Positions 1 to 5,442 of a stretch of 5,442 bases of DNA are shown piece by piece. How positions within the stretch are numbered: the stretch's first letter is position 1; each line of letters opens with the position of its first letter. This stretch comes from Campylobacterales bacterium. GTDB taxonomy: Bacteria; Campylobacterota; Campylobacteria; Campylobacterales; QNZT01. The DNA is taken from the NCBI GenBank assembly GCA_027080605.1, contig JALWRO010000151.1, positions 311-5,752 on the forward strand. The letters are read 5' to 3'. The position numbers and the translations under genes were made by a program. The notes below the pieces were generated by a model. It made no database searches. It was given only the letters and a program-made list of their open reading frames with translations, and was not told the DNA's origin.

Positions 1-137
1 CTTTTGCCTCTGTTGTAGTGAAATGTCTTCTTTTCATGAGAGAGTTTGGGGTCTTTGGGCAACTCCCTGCAACCGGTGACACCCGTGACAACCGCCGCCG
101 CAGTGAGTGAAGTTTTGATAAAATCACGTCTTTTCAT
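1..137 (-). CDS. Twin-arginine signal protein, N-terminal part only (runs off left edge)
   Basis: This is the first 45 codons of a gene continuing beyond the left edge. The N-terminus MKRRDFIKTSLTAAA is a classic twin-arginine (Tat) signal: R3-R4-D-F-I-K, then a modest hydrophobic stretch (about residues 10-22). It ends in V20-T-G-C23, which fits a lipobox, so the product may be a Tat-exported lipoprotein facing the periplasm. The remainder seen (about residues 24-45) is polar and lysine-rich, as expected for the start of a mature domain. The ATG is preceded by AAGGAG with a 5-base spacer. The gene begins 9 bases after the antiporter stop, so it is probably the next gene of the same operon. 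The mature domain is outside the window, so function cannot be assigned. Tat signals of this kind occur on TRAP-type solute-binding proteins and on redox-cofactor enzymes, but nothing visible selects between them. Confidence 0.85.
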   Translation of the reverse strand, partial: MKRRDFIKTSLTAAAVVTGVTGCRELPKDPKLSHEKKTFHYNRGK

Positions 138-142
138 GAAGT

Positions 143-148
143 CTCCTT
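143..148 (-). promoter_or_regulatory. Ribosome binding site of the Tat-signal gene, overlapping the antiporter stop
   Basis: AAGGAG on the minus strand, 5 bases before the ATG at 137. Its first two A residues are the last two bases of the antiporter TAA stop (149-147). This fixes the start of the Tat-signal gene and suggests that ribosomes finishing the antiporter could restart on it. Confidence 0.8.
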
Positions 149-1319
149 AGTAGAGTGCTGCGATAACCGCATAACATAAAAATAGCATCAGGTGGGATAT
201 CCCCTCAAAGTAGTTGGTTTCCCCGTCGTCGGTTGTTTTCCATGCCAGTATGATCGTAAAAATCAGCGCACCGATCTCCAGTGGGTTGAAGTTCAGCGGA
301 AGCCGGACATCGGCGATATATCCCAGTACCAGCAGTGCGGGTACGGTGAGGAGGATCGAGACGGTCGATGCTCCCATCGCGATATTGACAACCCTCTGGA
401 TCTGGTCATTTTTGGCGGCTTTGACGGCGGTAAAAATCTCCGGTGCGACGGAGATAATGGCGATGGTCAAACCTGCCAGACCGGTAGAAATACCCAGCTC
501 TTTAAAGACGTGCATACCGTCGTGCGCAAAGATTTCCGCCAGTATGCCGATCACAAAAATAAGTGCAAAGATCACGACAAAATTGACCAGCGTCGGAAGT
601 TTGTCGAAAATATAATTCTCTTCTAACCCTTCATGACCGTGTTCATGTTCCATCAATTTGCGTTTGTAGCGGAAAATACGGCTTTTTGCCGTCGCTTTGA
701 AAAAGTGGGTGTGCGTTTTGGTCTGAAAAATCAGAATCGTGATATAAAAGAGAAAAAGAAGCGAACCGATCATATAGCTCGCTTTTTCGATGGTATGCTG
801 ATCGTGTCCGCTGTGTCCGAGGATGCTTGGTACTAAAAGCGCCAGAGATGCCACGTAGAGAATGGTGGTGTAGGAGCTTGATGTATCTTCGTTGTGCTGC
901 TGCTCACTGAATGCCAGACCGCCGATAAAGACCGCCAGTCCAAGTAGTACGTTCATGTCCACGATGACTGCGGAGATAATACCACCCTGAACGGTTTGCA
1001 TCGCTTCAGGTGTTTGTGATGCCTGAAGCATGATGTTGAACAAAAGGATAATTTCGACGGCAACGGCGGTAAACGTGAGTACGAAACTGCCGTAAGGCTC
1101 GTCGAGTCTCTCCGCCAGAATATCCGCGACTTCCGAAACGGTGATGGAGAGTGAGATAATCGCCAGCGCGGCAAAAATAGTGCTGATCGTACCGTTGTCT
1201 ATCTGGTGAAAGTAGTAAGCGACGACAGAGAGAAGGATACCGCCAAAGATATCCCAGTAATTTTCAATAAACGAGTTGGGCTCTTCGTGAGCCTGACTAT
1301 GGTTGGGGTTCGAATCCAA
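147..1319 (-). CDS. ChaA-like cation (Ca2+ or Na+)/proton antiporter, CaCA superfamily
   Basis: A 390-residue inner-membrane protein with about 11 hydrophobic segments in two halves, close in size to E. coli ChaA (about 366). The first half carries the alpha-1 region with E74-P-Y-G followed by LTFTAVAVE (E89). The second carries the alpha-2 region with A-P-E294 and a following N-I-A-M-G-A-S segment (312-318). These acidic residues in repeated helices are the ion-binding hallmark of CaCA antiporters, which expel Ca2+ or Na+/K+ using the proton gradient. Two His/acid-rich loops (about 168-175, GHSGHDQH; 224-230, EHEHGHE) lie between the halves. The start is TTG: no ATG fits, and AGGAG lies 9 bases upstream. 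It follows the Mur-like gene by 6 bases and precedes the Tat gene by 9, so it is probably an operon member. The family is fairly sure; the true ion is not. Confidence 0.87.
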   Translation of the reverse strand: MDSNPNHSQAHEEPNSFIENYWDIFGGILLSVVAYYFHQIDNGTISTIFAALAIISLSITVSEVADILAERLDEPYGSFVLTFTAVAVEIILLFNIMLQASQTPEAMQTVQGGIISAVIVDMNVLLGLAVFIGGLAFSEQQHNEDTSSSYTTILYVASLALLVPSILGHSGHDQHTIEKASYMIGSLLFLFYITILIFQTKTHTHFFKATAKSRIFRYKRKLMEHEHGHEGLEENYIFDKLPTLVNFVVIFALIFVIGILAEIFAHDGMHVFKELGISTGLAGLTIAIISVAPEIFTAVKAAKNDQIQRVVNIAMGASTVSILLTVPALLVLGYIADVRLPLNFNPLEIGALIFTIILAWKTTDDGETNYFEGISHLMLFLCYAVIAALY

Positions 1320-1325
1320 AGTGTT

Positions 1326-2333
1326 CTACTCCTGAAACAGAGACAATTGCTCTTTTTTTTCCAAATTTTTTAATGTTTGTATGATCTCGGTGAGATCTGC
1401 AATGATTATAGCAAAATTAAATTCAATCTCTTTTAACTTTGTGATTTCAGATAGTTTTTGGTATGGAATGCGTTCAAGACCTGTGCAGTCAGCGTCTGCA
1501 GCTGATTGTGGCAAAAAACATATTTTGCGTGACCAGGCGGCTTTTTTCTGCATATATGACGTAATCCCCGGAAGGTAGGTAGTATCTTTGGTGACAATGA
1601 TCGTCGAGGGGGTAGAGCCGAACGGTTTTCTCTGAAGCCGTCGGGTGACAAACAGGGGAAAGAACCACGGTGTGTATTCGCACCGGTAAATATCGTAAGA
1701 GAGTGCTTTGCTCTCCAGAAAAGACAAAATATTTTCAAATTTAGGGAAGAAGAGCTCCGGCAGTTTGATATTTTCAAACAACTGCTCTTTGTAGTAAAAA
1801 CTGGACTGAAAGAGTGTCGTTTTAAAGGGGACAATTTGTGCAGTAGACTGCGCGGATGTGATTGTATAAGCAGGGTAGATTTTCCGGATAAACGCTTCAT
1901 CGCTGCCGGCAATGATCATTTTGGGTGCGGCATCCATGATTTTATGGAAATTCGATTCGATCTTTTCGTCCAGGAAGACGACTTGGTCACGGTGTACGAT
2001 CTTTTGCATCAGTGCCAGCGATACGGGGTCGAGACAGACAAACTCCAGCTCTTTTTGCATCAGATAGTAGCGCAAAAGTCCAATCAGAGCACTTTCGATG
2101 TTATCACAGCGCAGCCAGGCGACCTCTTCGTCATAGACGGGGATTTTTGCATCGCTGAGGATAGCATAGGCACCGCGGGAGAGTGCAGTTTTGATTTTGT
2201 GTGGATCGTTGCCGATAAAAAGATCGCCCATTTTAACCTTTTCCGGTTCAAAGACGATAGCGTCAAAAGAGGCGATACTCGGTTCGTTTACAAGGGTTGC
2301 CTGTGTCAGTTTTGTCAGATTTTCAAAGGTCAT
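1326..2333 (-). CDS. Hypothetical protein with MurE/MurF-like N-terminal domain, no ATPase core
   Basis: A 335-residue soluble protein (no signal peptide or membrane span). Residues about 22-90 resemble the N-terminal UDP-sugar-recognising domain of Mur ligases: a strand with F-D-A-I-V-F-E-P, then V-K-M-G-D-L-F-I-G (33-41), I-K-T-A-L-S-R-G-A-Y-A-I-L (47-59), a tryptophan-containing strand, and an S-A-L-I-G-L-L helix (81-87). In true MurE/MurF this is followed by a P-loop (GxxGKT) ATPase domain and a C-terminal domain; I find no P-loop here. The rest (about 95-335) is alpha/beta-looking with no motif I recognise. The ATG overlaps the metG stop as ATGA, with no good Shine-Dalgarno close by, so translation is probably coupled to metG. 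A longer in-frame extension up to 2468 lies entirely in metG and is unlikely. It may bind a peptidoglycan precursor or be a diverged former ligase; both are inference. The gene is sure, the function is not. Confidence 0.8.
   Translation of the reverse strand: MTFENLTKLTQATLVNEPSIASFDAIVFEPEKVKMGDLFIGNDPHKIKTALSRGAYAILSDAKIPVYDEEVAWLRCDNIESALIGLLRYYLMQKELEFVCLDPVSLALMQKIVHRDQVVFLDEKIESNFHKIMDAAPKMIIAGSDEAFIRKIYPAYTITSAQSTAQIVPFKTTLFQSSFYYKEQLFENIKLPELFFPKFENILSFLESKALSYDIYRCEYTPWFFPLFVTRRLQRKPFGSTPSTIIVTKDTTYLPGITSYMQKKAAWSRKICFLPQSAADADCTGLERIPYQKLSEITKLKEIEFNFAIIIADLTEIIQTLKNLEKKEQLSLFQE
1329..1333 (-). promoter_or_regulatory. Ribosome binding site supporting a TTG start of the antiporter
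   Basis: AGGAG sits 9 bases before the TTG at 1319-1317 and lies within the last two sense codons (CAG GAG) of the upstream Mur-like gene, directly before its TAG stop. This placement decides the non-ATG start of the antiporter and points to translational coupling across the 6-base gap. Confidence 0.75.
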
Positions 2334-4261
2334 CCAACAGGGGTACCGCTCTTTTTGGGTTTTTCCGGGCGCATCAGAACCAGTCCCTCTTTGTCTTTGG
2401 CTGCCAGAAGCATACCCTGAGAGAGATTGCCCATAATCTTTGCCGGTTTGAGGTTTGCGACGACACACACCTGGGTGCCGATCAGCTCCTGCGGTGCATA
2501 ATACTCTTTGATACCGGCGATAATCTGGCGCGGTGCCTCTTCACCGAGATCGACTTGCAGTTTGAGCAGGCGATCGCTTTTGGGAACCTCTTCCGCTTCG
2601 AGGATGGTGCCGATTTTCAGTTTTGTCTGGAAAAACTGATCGATGGTGATAACGCCCTCTTCTTTCTCTTCCTTCTTTTGCTTTTTCTCTTCTTTGACGA
2701 CTGGTGGTTCGGTTTTGAGCAACTCTTCTTCAATTTTGGGGAAGAGGGGAGGGACTTTTTGAATCATGAAAGTATTGAGCAGCTCTCTGTTCTCGATCAG
2801 CTTTTGGTAGTTTTCGTTGTTGATCATGAAACCAAGCGCTTCGGCAATAGTATTACAGGTTTTGGGCATGACAGGGCTGAGGAGCAGGGAGACTCTGGCA
2901 AGCAGGTTGGCGACGAGTGCGACAAGCGCCATCGCTTCATCTTTTTTTCCCTCTTTCATTTTTACCCATGGTTCGTATGTGGCGATGGACTGGTTTGCGA
3001 TGGTCAGGATTTTCCACAACTCTTCGAGGTAGCGGTTGAGTTGCAGATCGTAGATGTAAGCGGGAATGGTCTCGATAATCGCATCGGCGGTTTCGATCTC
3101 TTTTTGATGGAACTTCATGACATCTTCTGAACTGATGACAAAATCGTTATATTTTCCGCTCATGCCGATGATACGGTTCAACAGGTTTCCAAGATCGTTG
3201 CTAAGATCTGAGTTGATACGGTCGATCAGCGCTTTTTGGCTAAAGTCACCGTCTTGTCCGAAAGGCACTTCACGCAACATGAAATAGCGGAAATTCTCCA
3301 GACCGTAGGCGTCCGCCACTTCGCGCGGATCAACGACATTGCCTTTGGATTTGCTCATCTTCTCGCCGTTTCGCGTCCACCAGCCGTGTGCACCGATGTG
3401 TTTGGGCAGCTCGAGTCCCAGACTCATCAGAAACGCCGGCCAATAGATGGCATGGAACCGGAGAATATCTTTTCCCACAAGATGTACGGTTGCCGGCCAG
3501 AATTTCATATCTTTCTCATCGGTGCCGTATCCCAGTGCGGTAATATAGTTCATGAGCGCATCGAGCCAGACATACATGACATGTTTTGGATCATGCAGTG
3601 ATTCGGGCAGTTTCACACCCCAGTCGAAACTGGTTCGGGTGATGGAGAGATCATGAAGTCCCTGTTTGACGAAGTTGATCACTTCGTTTTTCTTTCCTTT
3701 TGGCAGGACGCATTTCTCTTTGTCCTCATACCATACCAGCAGTTGATCTTCATATTTTGAGAGGCGGAAAAAGTAACTCTCCTCTTTGACGATCGATGTC
3801 GGTTTGCCGCAGTCGGGGCAGAATTCATTGTCTATGAGTTGTGTTTTGGTAAAGAATGTTTCACAACTGACACAGTAAAACCCTTCGTAGTTATCTTTGT
3901 AGATATCGCCTTTTTCGTACATCACTTCAAAGGCTTTCTGTACGCCGATTTTATGTTTTTTGTCGGTGGTGCGGATAAATTTGTCGTAGCTGATGTCGAA
4001 ATAGTCCCACAAATCACGAAATTTGGCGCTTATTTCGTCGGCATACTCCTGCGGTTTTTTCCCGCGCTTTTCCGCCGCTTCCTGGATCTTTTGACCATGC
4101 TCGTCGGTACCGGTCAAAAAGAGTGTCTCCAGCCCGATAAGACGGGAGTAGCGTGCCAGTGAATCGGCGATGATAGTGGTATAGGCATGTCCGATGTGCG
4201 GTACATCGTTGACGTAGTAGATCGGTGTAGTGATATAAGCTTTTTTACAGTCGTTTGACAT
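2330..4261 (-). CDS. metG: Methionyl-tRNA synthetase with C-terminal tRNA-binding domain
   Basis: Cytoplasmic class I aminoacyl-tRNA synthetase that charges tRNA-Met with methionine using ATP, for both initiator and elongator tRNA. Landmarks in the 643-residue product: HIGH at 22-25; a zinc knuckle from C130-V-S-C133 and C148-P-D-C151; VWLDALMNYI at about 231-240; KMSKS at 301-305; an alpha-helical anticodon-binding domain at about 350-480; a lysine/glutamate-rich linker at about 514-536; and a C-terminal OB-fold Trbp111-like domain from about 541 with the N-L-K-P and S-Q-G-M-L-L signatures. Linker plus domain account for the length. I chose the ATG at 4261 because GGGA lies 6 bases upstream. 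The in-frame ATG at 4273 adds four residues and has no visible ribosome site. The stop overlaps the next start as ATGA, heading an apparent four-gene operon. Confidence 0.97.
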   Translation of the reverse strand: MSNDCKKAYITTPIYYVNDVPHIGHAYTTIIADSLARYSRLIGLETLFLTGTDEHGQKIQEAAEKRGKKPQEYADEISAKFRDLWDYFDISYDKFIRTTDKKHKIGVQKAFEVMYEKGDIYKDNYEGFYCVSCETFFTKTQLIDNEFCPDCGKPTSIVKEESYFFRLSKYEDQLLVWYEDKEKCVLPKGKKNEVINFVKQGLHDLSITRTSFDWGVKLPESLHDPKHVMYVWLDALMNYITALGYGTDEKDMKFWPATVHLVGKDILRFHAIYWPAFLMSLGLELPKHIGAHGWWTRNGEKMSKSKGNVVDPREVADAYGLENFRYFMLREVPFGQDGDFSQKALIDRINSDLSNDLGNLLNRIIGMSGKYNDFVISSEDVMKFHQKEIETADAIIETIPAYIYDLQLNRYLEELWKILTIANQSIATYEPWVKMKEGKKDEAMALVALVANLLARVSLLLSPVMPKTCNTIAEALGFMINNENYQKLIENRELLNTFMIQKVPPLFPKIEEELLKTEPPVVKEEKKQKKEEKEEGVITIDQFFQTKLKIGTILEAEEVPKSDRLLKLQVDLGEEAPRQIIAGIKEYYAPQELIGTQVCVVANLKPAKIMGNLSQGMLLAAKDKEGLVLMRPEKPKKSGTPVG

Positions 4262-4288
4262 TCTTTTTCCCATATGATGTTTTTGGAA

Positions 4289-4294
4289 ATTATG
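4289..4294 (-). promoter_or_regulatory. Candidate -10 box for metG
   Basis: CATAAT on the minus strand (5 of 6 matches to TATAAT), about 27 bases before the metG ATG at 4261, in the 59-base gap after the DUF2459 gene. No good -35 lies 16-18 bases upstream. Weak -35 boxes are common in Campylobacterota, so this is only a candidate. Read-through from the upstream gene is also possible. Confidence 0.35.
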
Positions 4295-4320
4295 GTACTA
4301 AAAGAATGCTTATCACCACA

Positions 4321-5010
4321 TCAACGGTTTGATGCATTGGGTAAATGAAAAACGACTTCAAACGCCAGCGGTGTCCAGAGCGAGACAGGCAAGCCGGTTT
4401 TGCGCAGCAACTCCCCGCTCCAGGTGTTGCAGGTATAGAAGAGATTGTAAGGATGTTTCGCTTTAAAGTAGTAGCGGTAATTTTTTTGACCGGGATAGGT
4501 GCGCGGTATGAGGTTTCCCTGTGTATCGGTGGCAAAACTTTGTAAAATGGTGGTTTGCAGTTTTGTGTATTGTTCATGAGGAAGTTTGACAGGTACAATG
4601 GTCTCGTCAGCTCTGATTTGTGTATAGTGTCCTACCCGTATGACTGCGGGAGTATTGAGAAAAAGGGCTTTAAGTGCCAGAGATATTTTGAGATCTTTCC
4701 ATTCGGGAGTATGAAACATAAAATCTTCATCACCGTAACTGAAAGCGATATAGCCGTGACGCAGTGCGGGAATGAAAGGTTGCAGTTTTTGTGCAAGGGG
4801 TGGTATAAGTGTTTTTGCCGGGAAGATGATTTCGGTATGTGCCAGGTCATGGTATATGAAAAAAGTATTGACACGTTTTTGGTTTTTTGCCGTATCACCG
4901 TGGGCTGAATGCGGAAAAATAAAAAGGAACAGAAAAGAGAGTGTAAAATAGAGTATAATAGCAATAAAGAGAATGAGTATGAAGCGTTTGACAAAGTGTA
5001 AGCGCTTCAT
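4321..5010 (-). CDS. DUF2459 (TIGR02117-like) membrane-anchored protein
   Basis: A 229-residue protein with one N-terminal membrane span (about 9-33) after a basic start (MKRLHFVKRF), leaving a domain of about 195 residues outside the membrane, probably periplasmic. It matches my knowledge of DUF2459: an early H58-T-E-I-I-F-P strand, F-S-Y-G-D-E-D-F with P-E-W-K-D-L (90-107), V-G-H-Y (126-129), a tyrosine-rich Y-R-Y-Y-F segment (178-182), the T-C194-N-T-W signature, then L-W-T-P (211-214) and a closing V-V-F-H-L (219-223). The pairing of H58 with C194 is reminiscent of cysteine-hydrolase folds with swapped order, but this is inference. The family has been noted near urease genes; none are seen here. 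The ATG has no clear Shine-Dalgarno and lies in an 11-bp inverted repeat. It is 54 bases downstream of the small membrane gene and 59 bases upstream of metG. Confidence 0.85.
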   Translation of the reverse strand: MKRLHFVKRFILILFIAIILYFTLSFLFLFIFPHSAHGDTAKNQKRVNTFFIYHDLAHTEIIFPAKTLIPPLAQKLQPFIPALRHGYIAFSYGDEDFMFHTPEWKDLKISLALKALFLNTPAVIRVGHYTQIRADETIVPVKLPHEQYTKLQTTILQSFATDTQGNLIPRTYPGQKNYRYYFKAKHPYNLFYTCNTWSGELLRKTGLPVSLWTPLAFEVVFHLPNASNR

Positions 5011-5013
5011 ACT
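4976..5013 (-). repeat. Perfect 11-bp inverted repeat enclosing the DUF2459 start codon
   Basis: Arms at 4976-4986 (AGTATGAAGCG) and 5003-5013 (CGCTTCATACT) are exact reverse complements separated by 16 bases. In the mRNA the stem would run from position -3 to +8 and pair with +25 to +35, burying the AUG. It could act as a translation-limiting hairpin or as a DNA operator; it might also be a coincidence of two similar Lys-Arg-rich stretches near the N-terminus. Confidence 0.75.
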
Positions 5014-5064
5014 TTGATGAATTTATTAAGAGATATAAATAGGTTTGCGTTTCAAGTTATATTC

Positions 5065-5241
5065 TTAATAGGAAAAGCCGACGGATTCTCTTTTGGGAAA
5101 ATAAAACGCTCTTTTTTTGGTAAAATAAGCGGCTACTTTTGGATAGGATGCGGCAAACCGTATAGCAAGTGCGCCTCCTGCCACCAGTAGTACACTCACT
5201 ATGAACAATGATAAACTGATGATATAGTTAAAAATTTTCAT
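5065..5241 (-). CDS. Small single-span membrane protein, unknown function
   Basis: A 58-residue protein: short N-terminus (MKIFN), a hydrophobic helix at about 6-30 (rich in I, L, V, S and G-G), then a basic tail of about 28 residues with K35, K42-K43-R44 and K50-R51, ending in V-G-F-S-Y. The basic tail after the helix suggests the tail faces the cytoplasm by the positive-inside rule. Alternatively the helix is a cleavable signal with A-L-A at 24-26 as a possible cleavage site. I chose the ATG at 5241 because AAAGGA lies 6 bases upstream; in-frame ATGs at 5247 and 5277 lie against or upstream of that site. I recognise no family. It has its own candidate promoter upstream and precedes the DUF2459 gene on the same strand. 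Codon use and ribosome site make a real gene likely. Confidence 0.65.
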   Translation of the reverse strand: MKIFNYIISLSLFIVSVLLVAGGALAIRFAASYPKVAAYFTKKRAFYFPKRESVGFSY

Positions 5242-5247
5242 GATCAT

Positions 5248-5253
5248 TCCTTT
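5248..5253 (-). promoter_or_regulatory. Ribosome binding site of the small membrane protein
   Basis: AAAGGA on the minus strand, 6 bases before the ATG at 5241. The alternative ATG at 5247 directly abuts this site and the one at 5277 lies upstream of it, so 5241 is the favoured start. Confidence 0.7.
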
Positions 5254-5281
5254 CGCGATATGCAAATCATTTAACAACTTA

Positions 5282-5310
5282 AGTATATTGAATTTACGTA
5301 AATGATAAGT
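5282..5310 (-). promoter_or_regulatory. Candidate promoter of the small membrane protein gene
   Basis: The minus strand reads TATACT at 5287-5282 (5 of 6 matches to the sigma-70 -10 box), about 40 bases before the ATG at 5241. At a 17-base spacer the -35 position reads ACTTAT, a poor match. The surrounding 5281-5370 region is very AT-rich, with phased T and A runs typical of Campylobacterota promoters. A start site near 5275 would leave a leader of about 34 bases. Confidence 0.45.
5292..5303. repeat. 12-bp perfect palindrome, possible operator
   Basis: ATTTACGTAAAT is its own reverse complement and lies in the spacer of the candidate promoter at 5282-5310. A second copy of its right half, GTAAAT, occurs 11 bases further on (5309-5314), about one helical turn away. 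This suits a dimeric regulator, but short AT-rich palindromes also arise by chance. Confidence 0.45.
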
Positions 5311-5345
5311 AAATATTTTAAACTAGTTAAAATAGAAAGGAAATA

Positions 5346-5442
5346 TTAAGAAATAAAATTATTTGAAATTAAATAGCGTTTTTCCACCCGGTCGAGAACT
5401 TCTCTCCAGGTGGAATTTGCCTGCGAATATGCTGTTTTTGCC
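5346..5442 (-). CDS. C-terminal end of a gene entering from the right edge (glycosyltransferase-like?)
   Basis: One minus-strand frame stays open from the right edge to a TAA at 5348-5346, giving 31 residues. The key part reads A-Y-S-Q-A-N-S-T-W-R-E-V-L-D-R-V-E-K-R-Y. A tryptophan followed by an amphipathic helix of this form, close to the C-terminus, resembles the end of family-4 type glycosyltransferases (pattern S-W-x-x-V-x-x-x-x-E-x-x-Y). That resemblance is from memory and the fragment is short. The other two minus frames also stay open for about 25 residues before stopping near 5359 and 5371, but their translations look less protein-like. The base composition changes sharply from balanced to AT-rich near the end of this frame, which supports a gene boundary here. 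Confidence 0.5.
   Translation of the reverse strand, partial: AKTAYSQANSTWREVLDRVEKRYLISNNFIS

Noticed and set aside
677..691. Hairpin ACGGC-TTTTT-GCCGT inside the antiporter gene
   Set aside because: A 5-bp stem within coding sequence, easily explained by chance and codon choice.
192..836. Plus-strand open frames opposite the antiporter
   Set aside because: Composition is unlike a protein, they overlap each other and they lie opposite a clear membrane transporter.
1836..2420. Plus-strand open frame of 194 codons
   Set aside because: It is antisense to the well-supported Mur-like gene and the end of metG, with cysteine- and aromatic-rich composition typical of a shadow frame.
2297..3130. 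Long plus-strand open frame (277 codons) opposite metG
   Set aside because: It lies wholly opposite metG and the start of the Mur-like gene, is very rich in F, D and Q as expected of a reverse-complement shadow, and has no ribosome site or family match.
4319..4334. Small hairpin at the DUF2459 stop codon (6-bp stem CATCAA/TTGATG, 4-base loop) as a terminator
   Set aside because: The stem is short and AT-rich, and is not followed by a strong U run in the mRNA direction, so a rho-independent terminator is not supported.
4290..4994. Other-frame open readings across the DUF2459 gene, on both strands
   Set aside because: The DUF2459 frame has a family signature along its whole length. The others have no coherent domain or ribosome site.
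5050..5055. TTGAAA as a -35 box for a separate DUF2459 promoter
   Set aside because: No convincing -10 box lies 16-18 bases downstream; only loosely matching AT-rich stretches are present.
5315..5335. AT-only inverted repeat around AACTAGTT after the right-edge gene as a terminator
   Set aside because: The pairing is almost all A-T with an offset base, so the hairpin would be weak. It is probably just AT-rich spacer or promoter DNA.

Overview
This window most resembles a chromosomal segment of a Campylobacterota (epsilonproteobacterial) organism, perhaps of the Sulfurovum/Sulfurimonas kind. That is an inference from the style of the proteins, the tight same-strand gene packing and the mixed base composition (moderate GC in genes, very AT-rich gaps). 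No rRNA or other decisive marker is present. All seven genes I can support lie on the minus strand, so transcription runs from high to low coordinates. I see no tRNA or rRNA gene, CRISPR array, insertion sequence or phage gene, and no gene-free stretch longer than about 105 bases.

In transcription order: (1) 5442-5346, the last 31 codons of a gene entering from the right edge, perhaps a glycosyltransferase C-terminus. (2) 5345-5242, an AT-rich gap with a candidate promoter (TATACT box) and a 12-bp palindrome inside its spacer. (3) 5241-5065, a 58-residue single-span membrane protein of unknown function. (4) 5010-4321, a 229-residue membrane-anchored DUF2459 protein whose start codon lies inside a perfect 11-bp inverted repeat. 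(5) 4261-2330, metG, a zinc-type methionyl-tRNA synthetase with a C-terminal Trbp111-like tRNA-binding domain. (6) 2333-1326, a 335-residue protein whose N-terminus resembles the substrate domain of Mur ligases but which has no visible ATP-binding domain. (7) 1319-147, a ChaA/CaCA-type cation/proton antiporter starting at TTG. (8) 137-1, the start of a twin-arginine-exported protein with a lipobox-like cysteine, cut by the left edge.

Genes 5 to 8 are packed as one operon: metG and the Mur-like gene overlap by ATGA, the antiporter starts 6 bases after the Mur-like stop with its ribosome site overlapping that stop, and the Tat gene starts 9 bases after the antiporter stop with a similar overlap. 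The products do not form an obvious pathway: one translation enzyme, one probable envelope-related protein, one ion antiporter and one exported protein. The grouping looks like the housekeeping-plus-envelope operons common in these compact genomes. I do not see a convincing new defence, mobile or secondary-metabolism system here. The most interesting items are the Mur-like protein lacking an ATPase core, the start-codon inverted repeat of the DUF2459 gene, and the palindromic element upstream of the small membrane protein.
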